A stretch of 64,000 nucleotides of DNA from Mucilaginibacter terrae. GTDB taxonomy: Bacteria > Bacteroidota > Bacteroidia > Sphingobacteriales > Sphingobacteriaceae. The stretch is from assembly GCF_031951985.1 (NCBI RefSeq), contig NZ_JAVLVU010000001.1, positions 1,488,001 through 1,552,000 of the forward strand, in the 5' to 3' direction. Below, piece by piece: positions 28,584 through 37,861 of the stretch. A program made the translations under genes and the position numbers. Every line of letters starts with the position of its first letter. Within the stretch, counting starts at the first letter, position 1. Under the pieces are notes generated by a model that was not told the DNA's origin, searched no databases, and saw only the letters and a program-made list of their open reading frames with translations.

Positions 28584-30266
28584 TTAATTAGGGTATCCGG
28601 GGTTTTGTTGCAACTTAGAATTGGTTTGGAAACCTGATGTTGGTATTGGGAATATACGACGGTAAGTATCGGCATTGTTTTTACCTAAACCGTAGGTATT
28701 TTCATATTTACCAAACCTGATCATGTCGTTACGGTGCCATCCTTCATAAGCCATTTCTCTAACACGCTCAGCGTAAAGGCCTTCTAAATCTAAAGTAGTT
28801 AAGGCAGGAGATGTTGTACGATTAGCTCTGATTTGGTTAACCAATGATAATGCTGTTGCGCCTAAAGTAGCGTTACCACCACGTAAAATTGCTTCAGCTT
28901 TCATTAACAGGATGTCTGAATAACGTAACACTGGAAAATCATTGTTCTGATTACGGTTAATGGTGTTGGTGTAATCGGCCAGGAATTTATTGTTACGGTA
29001 ACCTGTGTTCCAGGCAATCTCATCACGACCTAAGTCATAATCAGAATTGGTACCTGTACGAGGCCTGAAAGTTAATTGACTTAACACCAACGGATAAACA
29101 AATTTTGCAGTGGGATTTGGTCCTGTGTAAAATTGATTGTAGCCAACATTAGTAGTACTTACCATAATCGGGCTACCATCTTGCCAGTACTGCTGACCGG
29201 TTAACCATTGCTTGTTACGAATATCGTTAGCATCATTAAAATAAGCATAGTACTCAGCTGTAGTCATTGACGGGCCACTTGGTCTGTTATTAGCTAAGCC
29301 ATTACCTGTGCTTTCGTTGATTACAGGATTAACATACCCACCGGCAGTTGAACCTGAATAACCATATCGTATACCTAAGTTACGGTTAAGGTTATACCTT
29401 GCAAAAATCAAATTTCCTGAAGAGTTTGATGCATCGTAAGGTATAGCAAAAATGAACTCTTTTTGAGTTGTTGCTCCGTTTGTAGGGTAAAACATTTGCA
29501 GGTACGAAGCCATAGGCTCTACCGAGTATTTGTTAGCACCGATAACTTGGTCACAAGCTGCAATACAATCGTTATATCGTTGAGTTCCGGTATAAACTGC
29601 TGCATTCAGGTACATTTTTGCTAATAATGAGTAAGCAAAATGCCTGGTTACCAAACCGTAAGTTGCAGGAGTAACATCAGTTTTAAGATAAGGAATAGAG
29701 GCTTTTAATTCACTTTCAATAAAATTAAAAACCTGTGCGCGGGTAGCCTGAGGCTGCAACTCTTTGGTTCCATATAAGGTATCTAATGGTATATTTCCAA
29801 AGCTATCCATGCCCATAAAAAAAGCGAATGCACGAAGGGTTTTTAATTCAGCAACGCTGCTTGATTTTGCCGCACTTGCAGGTGCTGATTTAAAAATCGA
29901 TAGGGTTTGGTTGGCAACGCCTATCATATTAGTATAATAGTACCAAACGGCATTTACGCCAGAATTATCTTTTGTCCAGGTATGGCGGTGTAACTCCATA
30001 TATCTGTTGCCGTCAATCCAGTCTGGACCGAAAACAGCCAACAGGTTTTCGTCCGTTGTATGGCTTTGTGAAAAAAAGTATGCGCCTGTGTAATCAGATC
30101 TTAAAGCTACATACACAGAGCCTGTTACAGCCTGGAATTGGGCTGGTGTTTGCGGAAATACCTCCGGGGTTAGCTGTGTGTCTACCTTAACATCTGTTTT
30201 GTGACAAGAAGATAAAACTACAGCCATGCAAGCAGCAGATGCGATAGTTAAAAATATATTTTTCAT
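28584..30266 (-). CDS. SusD/RagB-type glycan-binding lipoprotein
   Basis: A 560-residue lipoprotein (lipobox ending at Cys21, 'VVLSSC') of the SusD family. It has the helical TPR-like scaffold ('LRAFAFFMGMDSFGNIPL' near residue 145 and 'LAKMYLNAAVYTGTQRYNDC' near 210), and the C-terminal 'SDILLMKAEAILRGGNA' and 'ERVREMAYEGWHRNDMIRFGKY' blocks that close family members. It should cap the SusC barrel at the cell surface and capture the substrate. It starts 11 bases after the SusC stop, and a strong terminator follows. Ligand specificity cannot be read from the sequence. Confidence 0.94.
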   Translation of the reverse strand: MKNIFLTIASAACMAVVLSSCHKTDVKVDTQLTPEVFPQTPAQFQAVTGSVYVALRSDYTGAYFFSQSHTTDENLLAVFGPDWIDGNRYMELHRHTWTKDNSGVNAVWYYYTNMIGVANQTLSIFKSAPASAAKSSSVAELKTLRAFAFFMGMDSFGNIPLDTLYGTKELQPQATRAQVFNFIESELKASIPYLKTDVTPATYGLVTRHFAYSLLAKMYLNAAVYTGTQRYNDCIAACDQVIGANKYSVEPMASYLQMFYPTNGATTQKEFIFAIPYDASNSSGNLIFARYNLNRNLGIRYGYSGSTAGGYVNPVINESTGNGLANNRPSGPSMTTAEYYAYFNDANDIRNKQWLTGQQYWQDGSPIMVSTTNVGYNQFYTGPNPTAKFVYPLVLSQLTFRPRTGTNSDYDLGRDEIAWNTGYRNNKFLADYTNTINRNQNNDFPVLRYSDILLMKAEAILRGGNATLGATALSLVNQIRANRTTSPALTTLDLEGLYAERVREMAYEGWHRNDMIRFGKYENTYGLGKNNADTYRRIFPIPTSGFQTNSKLQQNPGYPN

Positions 30267-30277
30267 CTCTGTTATGA

Positions 30278-33200
30278 TTATAATGATACGTTTACGCCCA
30301 ATAAAAATGTACGTGTTTTTGGATAAAAGTTGTTGTAATCTATACCTGGCGACTGACCACCTTGGTTTATTTCAGGATCAACACCTTTATAACCAGTAAT
30401 AACAAATAAGTTGTTGCCGGTTAAGTAAACGCGTATGTTACTGATAGATTTAATTGGTTGTTTAATGTTATACCCTATTGTAGAGTTATCTAATCTTACG
30501 TAAGATCCACTTTCAATATACCTGTCTGAATAGAAGTAATTACGTGTATCAGTAATTTTATCATCGGCAGCAGTGCGTAAAATGTTGTTTGCGCTTGCAG
30601 AAGATACGTTTGATAAATCTGCGCGGGTTGCGTTAAATATCTTATTGCCAAATGTACCTCTTAAAAAGATATTAAGGTCGAAGTTTTTGTAACGGAACGA
30701 GTTATTCCAACCCATTAACACTTTTGGTTGTGGGCTGCCTGCATAAAAATAGTCAACCCCGGTAGCTGGCTGCGTAGTGGTAGAACCATCACGTTTGTAA
30801 AACAGTGAGTTACCATTAGCATCTTTGCCTGCATATTTGAAAGTAAAGAACTGACCTAAAGGATAACCTGTTTTTAATATTTGCAAAGTAGAACCTGATT
30901 GGCCCGGACCTTCAGGAGAAGTGTAAAGAATCGAATCTCCGTTAGCGTAAGGGCTAACTAAGCTGGTAACTTTATTTTTGTTGTAAGCAGCGTTAATAGT
31001 GCTTGACCAATTGAAGTCTTTAGACGATACCGGGTTAGCAGTTAAGCTTACCTCAATACCTTTATTGTTGATACTACCGCCGTTTGCATTGATGTTACCA
31101 CCAGGTACTAATGAAGCCGAAACACGGTAGTTGAACAACATATTGGTAGTGTTTTTATTATACACATCTACCGTACCGGTAATTTTGTTATTCAGGATTC
31201 CAAATTCAACACCGATGTTTGAAGATGCAGTGCGCTCCCATTTCAAATCTGGATTTTGTCCTTGAATAGGCGCGAAGGCAGATTCTAATACGCCATTGTT
31301 ATAATATTTGTCAACCGCACCGTAAAGTAACTGAGCAGTATAAGCTCCTATACCAAATGAGTTACCGGTTACACCATAACTTCCACGCAATTTCAAACTG
31401 GTAAACACCTTTTGATTTTTCATGAAGTCTTCCTTATCGATGTTCCATCCTATAGATGCTGATGGGAAATATCCCCAACGGTTGTTAACACCAAATACCG
31501 AGCTACCATCTCTCCTAACCGATCCTTGTAACAGGTACTTACCTTGGTAGTTGTAATTAAACCTGAAGAAATCAGATACTAATAACGTTTTACCGTAAAT
31601 ACGCGAGTCACCAAAACCAATTCTGTAACTACTAACTGCGTAAGGGTTTGAAAGTGCAAGGTTATTGTAGCCAACATTATCAGTAGGGAAATTGATACTT
31701 GTTGCGGTAAGACCATCACCCGATACATTCTCTTGATAAGAGTAACCTAATACTGCAGTTAAAGAGTGTTCACCAAACTTCTTGTCCCAGGTAAGGAAAG
31801 TTTCAAGCGTTTTAACAGTGTTAGATAATTCACTACGGGCGGCGGTACCATTTTGACCGAGGCTAATTAAAGTATGGGATACTCCAATAGCCGGATCAGG
31901 GTTGTTGTAGAAACTATTGCCTCTATAAGCGTTATAATATGAGCCATAGTACTCACCACGAGAAGCAGTTGTTTTTTGATATGACAGATTCACATTGTAA
32001 GTAAATCCGAAAGGTAGTTTTGCTTCAGTAAAAAATGAACCTAACAATACGTTATACTTTGTGTCATCTTTAGCATTATTGGCAATAGCTAAAGGATTGA
32101 AATAACCTGTGTTACCAAAGTTTTCATAGTAACTTCCATCAGCGTTGTAGATTGGGTTTACAGGTAAATGCTTGGCGGCCTGTAATAACACTACGTTTTG
32201 TAATGGTACATTATGAGAATTACTTGAAGAGTTTGACAAGTTTAAGCTAAACTTCAACTTATCATTTAACGCATACTGATCAACCGCTAAACGGCCAATT
32301 ACGCGCTCTAATGAGCTACCTTGTAATATACCGTCCTTTGTAAAGTAGTTAATACTTGCGCTGTATGTGCCATGCTCTGAGCCGCCGTTTAAAGAAACGT
32401 TATGGTTTTGAGCAAATGCTGAAGAGCGCTGGATCGCTTTCATCCAATCAGTATTAGCACCCAAATCATTATTGGCCGAAAAACCTGCATTATTTTTTGT
32501 TAAATAAGCACGTATTTCATCTGCGTTCATCAAGTCTAATGAATTGCTTACTTTCTCAATACCTGCATAGCCGCTGTAAGATACATTTGAAGAGTTTTTC
32601 TTGCCTCTTTTGGTAGTAACCATAATTACACCGGCAGAAGCACGGTTACCGTAAATAGCGGTAGCAGCGGCATCTTTAAGTACGTCGATAGTAACAATGT
32701 CATTAGGTGCAACGGCAGCAATATCTGCGCCCGGAATACCATCGATTACATAAAATGGCGAACCAGGGCTGTTTACAGTAGAAGCACCACGTAAAATTAC
32801 AGAAGCAGGCTTGTTTGGATCGCCGCTTGCGGTTATGTTTAAGCCCGGTACCTTACCTTGCAGCAACTGGCCCACATCGGCAATTGCACCGCGGTTTAGG
32901 TCTTCCTGCTTTACCTGGCTAATAGCACTCGATATAGCTTTACGTGAACTTGTACCGTAACCTACCACAACAACATCTTTCAATGCATTGCTCGATTCAT
33001 CTAATGTAATGCTGTAGCTGTTTTCGGCAGTAACGGGTACTTCTTTAGTGGTGTAACCTATTGAGGTAAGCACCAATGTTTCGCCTTGTTTGGCAGTAAT
33101 GCCAAATTTACCATTAACATCGGTTTGAGTTGCTCGGTTGGCACCTTTTACTGCAACTGTAACACTGGGCACCGGGGTACCTTTGGCATCAACTACGGTT

Positions 33201-33313
33201 CCGTTGATGCGTCTTTCTGTTTGAGAAAATGATTGCTGGAAAGCAAAAATCATGGCAAGAAAGAGCCATAAAGGCAGAAAACTACCTTTTCTAAAGGGTA
33301 AATTTATTCTCAT
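30278..33313 (-). CDS. SusC/RagA TonB-linked outer-membrane transporter
   Basis: A complete 1011-residue SusC. After a signal peptide (to about residue 30) comes a carboxypeptidase-D-regulatory-like domain ('RRINGTVVDAKGTPVPSVTV'), a TonB box and plug ('VVVGYGTSSRKAISSAI', 'GKVPGLNITASGDPN', 'IDVLKDAAATAIYGNRAS') and the 22-strand barrel ending 'TFLLGVNVSL'. It imports oligosaccharides using TonB energy with its SusD partner. It lies 40 bases after the inositol oxygenase gene, which suggests co-transcription from the LacI-controlled promoter. The pairing of an inositol enzyme with SusCD is unusual and informs the proposed substrate. Confidence 0.95.
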   Translation of the reverse strand: MRINLPFRKGSFLPLWLFLAMIFAFQQSFSQTERRINGTVVDAKGTPVPSVTVAVKGANRATQTDVNGKFGITAKQGETLVLTSIGYTTKEVPVTAENSYSITLDESSNALKDVVVVGYGTSSRKAISSAISQVKQEDLNRGAIADVGQLLQGKVPGLNITASGDPNKPASVILRGASTVNSPGSPFYVIDGIPGADIAAVAPNDIVTIDVLKDAAATAIYGNRASAGVIMVTTKRGKKNSSNVSYSGYAGIEKVSNSLDLMNADEIRAYLTKNNAGFSANNDLGANTDWMKAIQRSSAFAQNHNVSLNGGSEHGTYSASINYFTKDGILQGSSLERVIGRLAVDQYALNDKLKFSLNLSNSSSNSHNVPLQNVVLLQAAKHLPVNPIYNADGSYYENFGNTGYFNPLAIANNAKDDTKYNVLLGSFFTEAKLPFGFTYNVNLSYQKTTASRGEYYGSYYNAYRGNSFYNNPDPAIGVSHTLISLGQNGTAARSELSNTVKTLETFLTWDKKFGEHSLTAVLGYSYQENVSGDGLTATSINFPTDNVGYNNLALSNPYAVSSYRIGFGDSRIYGKTLLVSDFFRFNYNYQGKYLLQGSVRRDGSSVFGVNNRWGYFPSASIGWNIDKEDFMKNQKVFTSLKLRGSYGVTGNSFGIGAYTAQLLYGAVDKYYNNGVLESAFAPIQGQNPDLKWERTASSNIGVEFGILNNKITGTVDVYNKNTTNMLFNYRVSASLVPGGNINANGGSINNKGIEVSLTANPVSSKDFNWSSTINAAYNKNKVTSLVSPYANGDSILYTSPEGPGQSGSTLQILKTGYPLGQFFTFKYAGKDANGNSLFYKRDGSTTTQPATGVDYFYAGSPQPKVLMGWNNSFRYKNFDLNIFLRGTFGNKIFNATRADLSNVSSASANNILRTAADDKITDTRNYFYSDRYIESGSYVRLDNSTIGYNIKQPIKSISNIRVYLTGNNLFVITGYKGVDPEINQGGQSPGIDYNNFYPKTRTFLLGVNVSL

Positions 33314-33353
33314 ATTTGTTTGGTTTGTTTATTATTCAATTTTGCAAAGGTGC

Positions 33354-34232
33354 TTAAAATTTAAGCTTTGCGGGGAGGTATTTAGCAATAATGTCCTGAT
33401 AGTAACCTTTAATATTTTCCCAATTTGGAGGAACCGGGCTTTTCGAGTACAGATCGTAAGGGTTGAACAACTTCACCCATTTCAGCATTTCGCGGTCATG
33501 ATCGTCAAGCAAGTAGCTGTACTCGCCTTCGCGGTGCCATGAGTAAAATGAATGGTAACGCAGCATATATAACGCAGGCTCAGGCAAATAATCCTTCATC
33601 ATCTGGTAAACATACTCATCATGCCCCCATGACATATGTACATTTCGTAAACCACAACCTTCTTCATACACGCCCAGGCGGGTATTGTAAGCAGGGTTAT
33701 TGTAATCAGGGTTGTGCACAAAAAATTCAGGGTAAACAATTTTTTGCGAGTAAGCACAGCCTACCGGAAAGGTATCTCCTACTACCGCCCATTGTGGTTC
33801 GCCAAAAAGGCAAAGCGTTTTGCCCATGTCATGCATCAAGCCGGTTAAAACCATCCAGTCAGGGTGCCCGTCGTTACGTATGGCTTCGGATGTTTGCAAC
33901 AAATGTTGAAACTGATCCAGATCGGTGTCAGGGTCCGAGTCATCCACTAATTGATTCAAAAAATCAAAAGCTTCCCAAATCGTCATTTCTTTGCGGTTAA
34001 AGGCTAAAAAATCAGCCCTTTTTTGCTGCACAAAGTCATACGTTTGGTAAGTGTGGTTTAAACGGTAAAATTCCTTTACAGTGTCACGTGCGGGATCATC
34101 GTACTGGCGGTATTCTTCCGTGCTTCTTGATGTAGCAATTGACTCAGGATCGGGATAACGATTTAGTACATCATCTTCCCAGTCATCCAGACTTGCGAGA
34201 GGGTTAACTTCAGAATCGTTCAACTCTTTCAT
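33354..34232 (-). CDS. myo-Inositol oxygenase
   Basis: A 292-residue cytoplasmic enzyme matching animal and plant MIOX (about 285 residues) end to end. MIOX opens the myo-inositol ring with O2 to give D-glucuronate at a mixed-valent di-iron site. All six metal ligands can be placed: His in 'NDGHPDW', His-Asp in 'LMHDMGK', His in 'SWGHDEY', His in 'LRYHSFY' and Asp in 'NPYDLYSK'. The substrate-side 'DTVKEFYRLNHTYQTYDFV' is also present. MIOX is best known in eukaryotes and occurs in scattered Bacteroidota. It is the first gene of the unit with SusC and SusD, divergent from the LacI regulator, with a LacI-type operator between them. Confidence 0.95.
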   Translation of the reverse strand: MKELNDSEVNPLASLDDWEDDVLNRYPDPESIATSRSTEEYRQYDDPARDTVKEFYRLNHTYQTYDFVQQKRADFLAFNRKEMTIWEAFDFLNQLVDDSDPDTDLDQFQHLLQTSEAIRNDGHPDWMVLTGLMHDMGKTLCLFGEPQWAVVGDTFPVGCAYSQKIVYPEFFVHNPDYNNPAYNTRLGVYEEGCGLRNVHMSWGHDEYVYQMMKDYLPEPALYMLRYHSFYSWHREGEYSYLLDDHDREMLKWVKLFNPYDLYSKSPVPPNWENIKGYYQDIIAKYLPAKLKF

Positions 34233-34362
34233 AATTTTTTCAGGAAATATGCAGGTTTAAAAATGAACGCTGCGGTTTATAATCGTTGCTTCTTTTACTA
34301 AAAGATGATGCTAATATAGGTTTGGATTTAAGTCGTATTAATGAATTGTCAGGATTTTTTTA

Positions 34363-34376
34363 CGAAACCGTTTTCG
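34363..34376. promoter_or_regulatory. LacI-type operator between MIOX and its regulator
   Basis: CGAAACCGTTTTCG is a near-palindrome around a central CG, the hallmark of LacI/CcpA-family operators; only one symmetric base pair breaks the symmetry. It is 44 bases upstream of the regulator start and 131 bases upstream of MIOX in the 188-base divergent gap. A TATATTAG (34311-34318, minus strand) could be the MIOX -7 box. Confidence 0.6.
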
Positions 34377-34420
34377 AAAACCTTCTCCTGTATCTATATT
34401 AGCCAACCAATTTTTAGCCG

Positions 34421-35425
34421 ATGTCCACTACTATTCGAATGATTGCTAACAGATTATCCATATCTGTTGCAACAGTTTCAAAAGCACTCGCAGATAGCCA
34501 TGAAATTAGCAAAGAAACCAAACTATTGGTTTTAAACGCAGCCAAAGAAATGGGTTATGTACCAAATCCTTACGCAAGTAGTTTGCGTAAAGGCCGGAGC
34601 AAAACTATAGCTGTTGTATTACCCGAAATTGCCGACAGTTTTTTTGCAGAAGCTATTAACGGCATTGAAGAAGTAGCACTATCAAAGGGCTATCATGTTT
34701 TAATATACCTCAGCCATGAAAGCCTGTTGAGAGAACAAGCTATTTTACAAGACTTTAAAAGTGGAAGGGTTGATGGTATACTATTATCAGTATCAGAAGA
34801 AACAAACGATACTGCACACATTAGTGCACTTATTGAAAATCGGATACCCATTGTTCTGTTTGATCGTGTTTGCGAAGAGTTAAATACGACCTGTGTTGTT
34901 GCTGATGATTTTGAAAGCAGTTATACTGCTACAAAATATCTTATAAGCAAATCCTGCAAACGCATAGCATTTGCAGGAAATTCAATTAATCTGTCGATAA
35001 ACCGTAACAGGGTAAACGGTTACATTAGTGCATTAGAGAAAAATAACCCGGGCGGCTATCAAAATATAATTATTAGCGATAAGGATAAAGATATCAGTTA
35101 CCAAATATTTGCAGACCTTTTACGTGGGCCTAACCGCCCTGATGGTATTATTTTAAGTGTAGAAAAACTTTCGGCAGTAATTTACAAGGTGTGTGCAGAT
35201 ATGATGATTGATATACCTAATCAGCTTAAAGTACTTACGTTTACAAATTTTAATATGGCTCAATTTCTTAGCCCGTCGTTAACAACTGTAAATCAGCCTG
35301 CTTTCCAAATTGGCAAAACGGCAGCAACGGCATTATTGCGTAAATTATCATTTACAACTACGTTAACGGAGTCTGAAACTATTGTATTACCCTCACAAAT
35401 TATTTACCGCGATTCTACTTCCTGA
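34421..35425 (+). CDS. LacI-family transcriptional regulator
   Basis: A 334-residue regulator with the LacI N-terminal DNA-binding domain ('TIRMIANRLSISVATVSKALADS', residues 3-25; hinge helix in 'YVPNPYASSLRKG') and a periplasmic-binding-protein-like effector domain ('IAVVLPEIADSFFAEAINGIEE', 'GILLSVSEE', 'IVLFDRV'). Most members repress until a sugar or sugar derivative binds. The divergent MIOX-SusC-SusD unit and the shared operator make that locus the obvious target; the effector may be inositol, a uronate or a released disaccharide. The gene has no close downstream partner on its strand. Confidence 0.92.
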   Translation: MSTTIRMIANRLSISVATVSKALADSHEISKETKLLVLNAAKEMGYVPNPYASSLRKGRSKTIAVVLPEIADSFFAEAINGIEEVALSKGYHVLIYLSHESLLREQAILQDFKSGRVDGILLSVSEETNDTAHISALIENRIPIVLFDRVCEELNTTCVVADDFESSYTATKYLISKSCKRIAFAGNSINLSINRNRVNGYISALEKNNPGGYQNIIISDKDKDISYQIFADLLRGPNRPDGIILSVEKLSAVIYKVCADMMIDIPNQLKVLTFTNFNMAQFLSPSLTTVNQPAFQIGKTAATALLRKLSFTTTLTESETIVLPSQIIYRDSTS

Positions 35426-35509
35426 AACATATGATCATATTTTTCATAAACGTGGCCGATTGTTTTGCTGATACTTATTTTTACGATAATATTACTCGAT
35501 TTTGAATAT

Positions 35510-35971
35510 TTATAAAGTTGCACTTAGTGTTTGTTTTGGTTTATTCTCAGGGTAAATTATGGCAGCAGCTACTCCAAAAATCACATGGGCAACAATTAAT
35601 TGCTTGTAATAATTTTTCAAATCAACTCCAGGCGGGTTGGGGTGTGCTTTAAAGGTAGTATGCCATATGGCTGCACCTGTAAGCCCGCTTAAAGCACCAA
35701 ATATTGCGCCATTAATAATAGATGCCTTTGTATTGCTTTTATTAAGATAAACATCGTACATAGTTGCAAACATTGCCCCAACGCCATAATGCCCAATCCA
35801 ACCTGCAACACGCGATTGCTGCTTGTTTAGCGGACTAACCCTATTAAGCAATTCGCTTAAAATCTCGGCTTCATTATAATTATGCCCTTTTACCCGCGAT
35901 AATGCTTCGCTAAACAAAGTCATTAATGTTGTGCCGGTTACACCGGCTATTATTACTTGCTTTACTCCCAT
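35510..35971 (-). CDS. Small integral membrane protein of unknown function
   Basis: 153 residues with four hydrophobic stretches ('VIIAGVTGTTLMTLF', 'GHYGVGAMFATMYDVYL', 'GAIFGALSGLTGAAIW', 'LIVAHVIFGVAAAIIY') and charged, glycine-rich loops. The overall look resembles the small YagU-like/DUF membrane proteins common in this phylum, but I cannot name a family with confidence. It follows the interrupted transporter by 8 bases on the same strand and is probably the end of a three-gene unit starting at 37516. No motif indicates a function. Confidence 0.65.
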   Translation of the reverse strand: MGVKQVIIAGVTGTTLMTLFSEALSRVKGHNYNEAEILSELLNRVSPLNKQQSRVAGWIGHYGVGAMFATMYDVYLNKSNTKASIINGAIFGALSGLTGAAIWHTTFKAHPNPPGVDLKNYYKQLIVAHVIFGVAAAIIYPENKPKQTLSATL

Positions 35972-35979
35972 AATCTTTA

Positions 35980-36839
35980 TTAATATCTGAATGCAAATCC
36001 TAAAAAATATTCCTTTTGTGATGCTTTTTGCAAACCATAGTTAAGTCCCGCGTCAACTTTCACATCGGGCGTAATGGTAAATTCCAGAGCTGCATCTACG
36101 TAGTTATTAAAGTGATGCTCCTTAAAATTATAGGTGTAAAATGTTTCACCAAAAATTTCCAGCTTATTAAACAAAACATGACTAATTACCAGTGAATGCA
36201 GCAATTCAGTATGCCGGGCTTGTTCTTCATCATCTTTTAAGTAGTCACCTTCCAGTTGCATTCCAATTTCCAGTCTTTTGACAATGTCAGTAACATGGGT
36301 ACCATCAAACCTTCCTCATATTTTTTATTATCTGAAAATTTATTGGTAGGAAGTTTAACATATGGCATAAGCGCCATGCTAAATTTTCCGTTGTAATTAC
36401 CAAACAGGCATTGCTTAAGCCTGATGGTCAAATCGCCAAAACCTGATGATGTTTGAGTGGTTTTTTCAGATAATTCAACATTTCTCTCCTTAGCAAAACT
36501 CTGCACCATGAGGTGTAACGAGGTATTTTTTAACAAGCCAATTTTTAGGTTAGCCTGGTTATACAACCAGCGGCGTTGTTTGCTATCATCGGTACTTTGC
36601 CGCTGATGTCTTACAATATCTGTTTCATACTGAAAGTGCCCGGCATCAACGGTGTGCGGCGTTTCGGTAACGTTTGGCCGGTCGGTTTCCATTTCTTCGC
36701 GCTCTAAAGATTTGGGCATCGGTTTAAACACACTGTAAGATTTACGGGTAGTATCCTGCCCCCTTGCCCTGATTGAAAAAAGACATATAATGCAGCAAGT
36801 AGTTAAAAAGATAGCGTATAATTTATCTTTCATAAGCAT
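35980..36839 (-). pseudogene. Outer-membrane transporter-like protein, interrupted by a -1 frameshift
   Basis: The first frame (36839 to 36237) gives a signal peptide and a beta-rich start with 'EREEMETDRPNVTETPHTVDAG', a pattern seen in the phenol-degradation MetA-like / 'transporter' outer-membrane family. The second (to 35980) continues strands and ends in 'FLGFAFRY', a barrel-type terminal strand with a final aromatic residue. The frames meet where 'SKDWKL' should run into 'GMQLEGDYLKDD': one G is missing at the CC of 36263-36264 (plus strand). Restored length is about 285 residues, normal for the family. The start could also be the ATG at 36833. Substrate unknown. Confidence 0.75.
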
Positions 36840-36844
36840 TCATA

Positions 36845-37516
36845 TTATTTGCCTGTTTCCATGTGTGGGGCATCAACCGGTTTTGATTCGGGCGAACCTT
36901 TTTGACGCAGGTAAATGGATAAAAATACGATGGAAACAATGGATATAAACTCGCTTTGCCAGTTTTGAAATGTTTCGAACCAAAACGTTGGTTGCCAAAG
37001 GAATTGACCTAAGCTATCAGTAGGCAGGTGTTTGAGTAATTGCAGATCGTTATGGTCAACCCAACTGCCGTGTAAATGCAGCACCCAACTTACCATAAAC
37101 AAGATAAAAAAGCATAGCGAAAGTGAATTACTGTAAAGTTTAAGCCATAAGCCGCCTTTGTTAACCGGCGATGGTGCATTTGGGCCCGGCTTTGGCTCTC
37201 GGTCTACATCCTCTTCTTCATCCAAACTTTTCGATTCGGCCGATCCAATTTGCCTTAGTCCAACGGTAAGCAAAACATACATACCCATTTGCAAAAATTC
37301 GCTCTGGAAGTTCTCAAAAGTGGCAGAAATAAAGTGGCCGCTCTGCAGATATAGCTTAAATTCTAATTCACGGCCGCCCTCCTCTTTAATTTCCTGGTTA
37401 TGTTGTTTCCAGCCTGTTAGAGCCTGCGCACAGATGGTAATTATAAATAACGCCATAAAAAAAAGCGTTAAACCGTTTCGATAGAAAAAAGAGTGTCGTA
37501 AATTGTTTGTGCCCAT
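36845..37516 (-). CDS. DUF6766-like membrane protein with internal duplication
   Basis: 223 residues, four hydrophobic helices arranged as two repeats. Each repeat has a first helix near a 'SLCFFILFMVSWVLH' or 'LTLFFMALFIITICAQ' type segment, an amphipathic loop and a second half containing 'FENFQSEFLQMGMYVLL' or 'FQNWQSEFISIVSIVFL', both ending 'LRQ-GS-ESK'. The two halves are joined by a charged, Pro-rich linker (about 105-120). Proteins of this type are annotated only as integral membrane proteins. It is the promoter-proximal gene of the unit with the transporter (5-base gap) and the small membrane protein. Confidence 0.7.
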   Translation of the reverse strand: MGTNNLRHSFFYRNGLTLFFMALFIITICAQALTGWKQHNQEIKEEGGRELEFKLYLQSGHFISATFENFQSEFLQMGMYVLLTVGLRQIGSAESKSLDEEEDVDREPKPGPNAPSPVNKGGLWLKLYSNSLSLCFFILFMVSWVLHLHGSWVDHNDLQLLKHLPTDSLGQFLWQPTFWFETFQNWQSEFISIVSIVFLSIYLRQKGSPESKPVDAPHMETGK

Positions 37517-37861
37517 AGGTATAAGTGTTTCATTACAACTTTTTTACCCAACACATTGTTTCACTCCTAAAAGTTTTATCTTAAATTTTAGATTAAAAAA
37601 TTTCAAAATATGAAATAAAAATCTTCTGAGTTTGTATTTGTGTATTCAAACCTATTTTATCATTCTACTATTAACTAGCAAAAGTCGATAATTAATGTAC
37701 TTATAACACCCAAACATGTGAATTGTCTGGTAAAACAAGTAACTTTTCATTCACTGTGCATCAGTTTAAAGCTACCAAAGCAACGAGGCGTATGGCACAA
37801 TACATTGTTAGCAACGTACATGATCTTGACCAAGTTATATTAAACACACAATCAGATAATA
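37517..37861. other. Gap of 345 bases without a gene
   Basis: A+T-rich DNA between the upstream side of the DUF6766 gene and the 3' end of the monooxygenase gene. No convincing reading frame, tRNA or long hairpin was found. It must hold the promoter of the leftward DUF6766 unit, but I could not identify a clear -7 element. Confidence 0.6.

Noticed and set aside
33539..34000. 153-codon frame antisense to inositol oxygenase
   Set aside because: The sense protein keeps all catalytic residues; the antisense product has no signal or family features.
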